Shown here: positions 63,074-64,000 of the stretch, in pieces | How positions within the stretch are numbered: position 1 is the first letter of the stretch | How the letters are laid out: the number at the start of each line of letters is the position of its first letter | NCBI RefSeq assembly: GCF_012767755.2 | Contig: NZ_AP023189.1 | Location: 4,342,001 to 4,406,000 of the forward strand | Length of the DNA stretch: 64,000 nt | Source of the DNA: Pseudomonas tohonis | GTDB lineage: Bacteria > Pseudomonadota > Gammaproteobacteria > Pseudomonadales > Pseudomonadaceae | Direction: 5' to 3' | Made by a program: the position numbers and the translations under genes | The notes under the pieces: generated by a model | What the model was told of the DNA's origin: nothing | The model's database searches: none | Seen by the model: the letters and a program-made list of their open reading frames with translations, nothing else

Positions 63074-64000
63074 CTACGCCTGGGCGGCCAGTACGCGCCG
63101 CTCCCAGGGGGTGATCTGGTCGAAGAAGCTGGTCAGCTCCATCGTCTTGGTAGCGATGTAGCCTTCGATGAACTCCTCCCCGAACAGTTCCCGGGCCAGA
63201 TCACTGCGCTTCAGACGCTCCAGAGCGGCATGCAGGGTACAGGGCAGGACCAGGGATTCGGGAATATCGAACTCGCCCTGCATGGGCGCGCTCGGCGCGA
63301 TCCGCTGCTCCATGCCGTGCAGCCCCGCCGCCAGGCTGGCCGCAATGGCCAGGTACGGGTTGGCGTCGGCGCCCGGCAAACGGTTCTCCACCCGCCTCGC
63401 CACCGGCGCGCTGGCCGGAATGCGCAGCCCCGCGGCGCGATTGTCGTGGGACCAGCAGGCATTGTTCGGCGACGCATAGGGGTGGCAGAGGCGCTGGTAG
63501 GAATTCACGTTCGGCGCGAACAGCCCGGTGAAATCCGCCATCGCCGCCTGCTGCCCGCCAATGAAATGGTAGAAGGCATCGGTCGCCTCGCCCGCCCCGT
63601 CGCTGAAAATATTCCGCCCCTCCCCGATCGTCACCACGCTCTGGTGAATGTGCATCGAGCTGCCCGGCGTGTGCGCCAGCGGCTTGGCCATGCACACCAC
63701 CGTCACCCCGTGCTTGAGCGCCACCTCCTTGAGCATGTGCTTGAACAGGAACGTCTGGTCCGCCAGCAGCATCGCATCGCCATGCAGCAGGTTGATCTCG
63801 AACTGGCTCACGCCCATCTCGTGCATGAAGGTGTCGCGGGGCATGCCCAGCAGCTCCATGCACGCATAGACCTCCTCGAAGAACGGGCGCAGGCCGTTGT
63901 TGGAGGTCACGCTGAACGCCGAGCAGCCGTCCTCGCGGCGCCCGTCCAGGCCCAGCGGCGGCTGGAAGCTCTGGTGCGGGTCGGGGTTCGGCGCAAAGAC
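63074..64000 (-). CDS. Glutamine synthetase family protein, 3' part; gene runs off the right edge
   Basis: The open frame continues to the window end without a start; 308 codons are present. Visible motifs are MGVSQFEINLLHGDAM, GSSMHIHQSV (the catalytic-site region), NAFSV-like SAFSVTSNNG, PNVNSYQRL and ENRLPGADANPYLAIAA. These belong to the glutamine synthetase fold; the NSYQRL region is typical of the gamma-glutamylpolyamine synthetase-like branch of Pseudomonas. Substrate is not certain. Confidence 0.9.
   Translation of the reverse strand, partial: VFAPNPDPHQSFQPPLGLDGRREDGCSAFSVTSNNGLRPFFEEVYACMELLGMPRDTFMHEMGVSQFEINLLHGDAMLLADQTFLFKHMLKEVALKHGVTVVCMAKPLAHTPGSSMHIHQSVVTIGEGRNIFSDGAGEATDAFYHFIGGQQAAMADFTGLFAPNVNSYQRLCHPYASPNNACWSHDNRAAGLRIPASAPVARRVENRLPGADANPYLAIAASLAAGLHGMEQRIAPSAPMQGEFDIPESLVLPCTLHAALERLKRSDLARELFGEEFIEGYIATKTMELTSFFDQITPWERRVLAAQA

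Overview
The window is a flagellar and chemotaxis chromosome region of a gamma-proteobacterium of the genus Pseudomonas. The evidence is the FleQ/FleSR/FleN/FlhF regulatory set, an RpoN (sigma54) promoter in front of almost every structural operon, FliA (sigma28) promoters at fliC and flgM, the HptB-HsbR-HsbA module, and very high G+C with strong third-position G/C bias. FleQ is 490 residues, FlhA 707 and FliC 488, the lengths known from P. aeruginosa. Species cannot be fixed from the sequence alone; the large glycosylation block differs from the P. aeruginosa PAO1 arrangement as I remember it.

Layout (nearly everything is on the minus strand, so transcription runs from high to low coordinates). 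1-4898: fliA (cut by the window edge), fleN, flhF, flhA. 5054-10578: flhB, fliR-Q-P-O-N-M-L (export gate, switch, stator-associated FliL). 10779-14602: fliK, then hptB-hsbR-hsbA. 14675-20473: fliJ-I-H-G-F-E. 20681-24906: fleR, fleS, fleQ. 25130-29404: fliT, fliS, fliD, flaG, fliC. 29650-44288: a tightly overlapping 13-gene flagellar glycosylation operon (pseB, pseC, methylase, pseF, pseG, pseI, pseH, wbqC-like, methyltransferase, FAD oxidoreductase, PIG-L deacetylase, unknown 355-residue protein, 1313-residue multidomain glycosyltransferase). 44481-55618: flgL-K-J-I-H-G-F and flgE-D-C-B. Then a plus-strand ohr gene, minus-strand cheR and cheV, and plus-strand flgA, flgM, flgN and flgZ. The right end (60974-64000) leaves the flagellar theme: a DUF2064 glycosyltransferase, an MFS transporter and the 3' part of a glutamine-synthetase family gene.

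How it works together. FleQ with sigma54 switches on the basal-body and export operons, fleSR and, from the promoter seen at 44390-44406, very likely the glycosylation operon. FleSR drives later sigma54 genes. FliA, held by FlgM until the hook is finished, reads fliC and flgM. FlhF and FleN set pole and number. HptB-HsbR-HsbA links sensor kinases to FlgM. FlgZ is a c-di-GMP-binding brake. The pse genes should make CMP-pseudaminic acid (or a close nonulosonic acid), and the extra enzymes suggest that the sugar is further modified and built into a longer chain on flagellin. This combination is the least explained part of the window.
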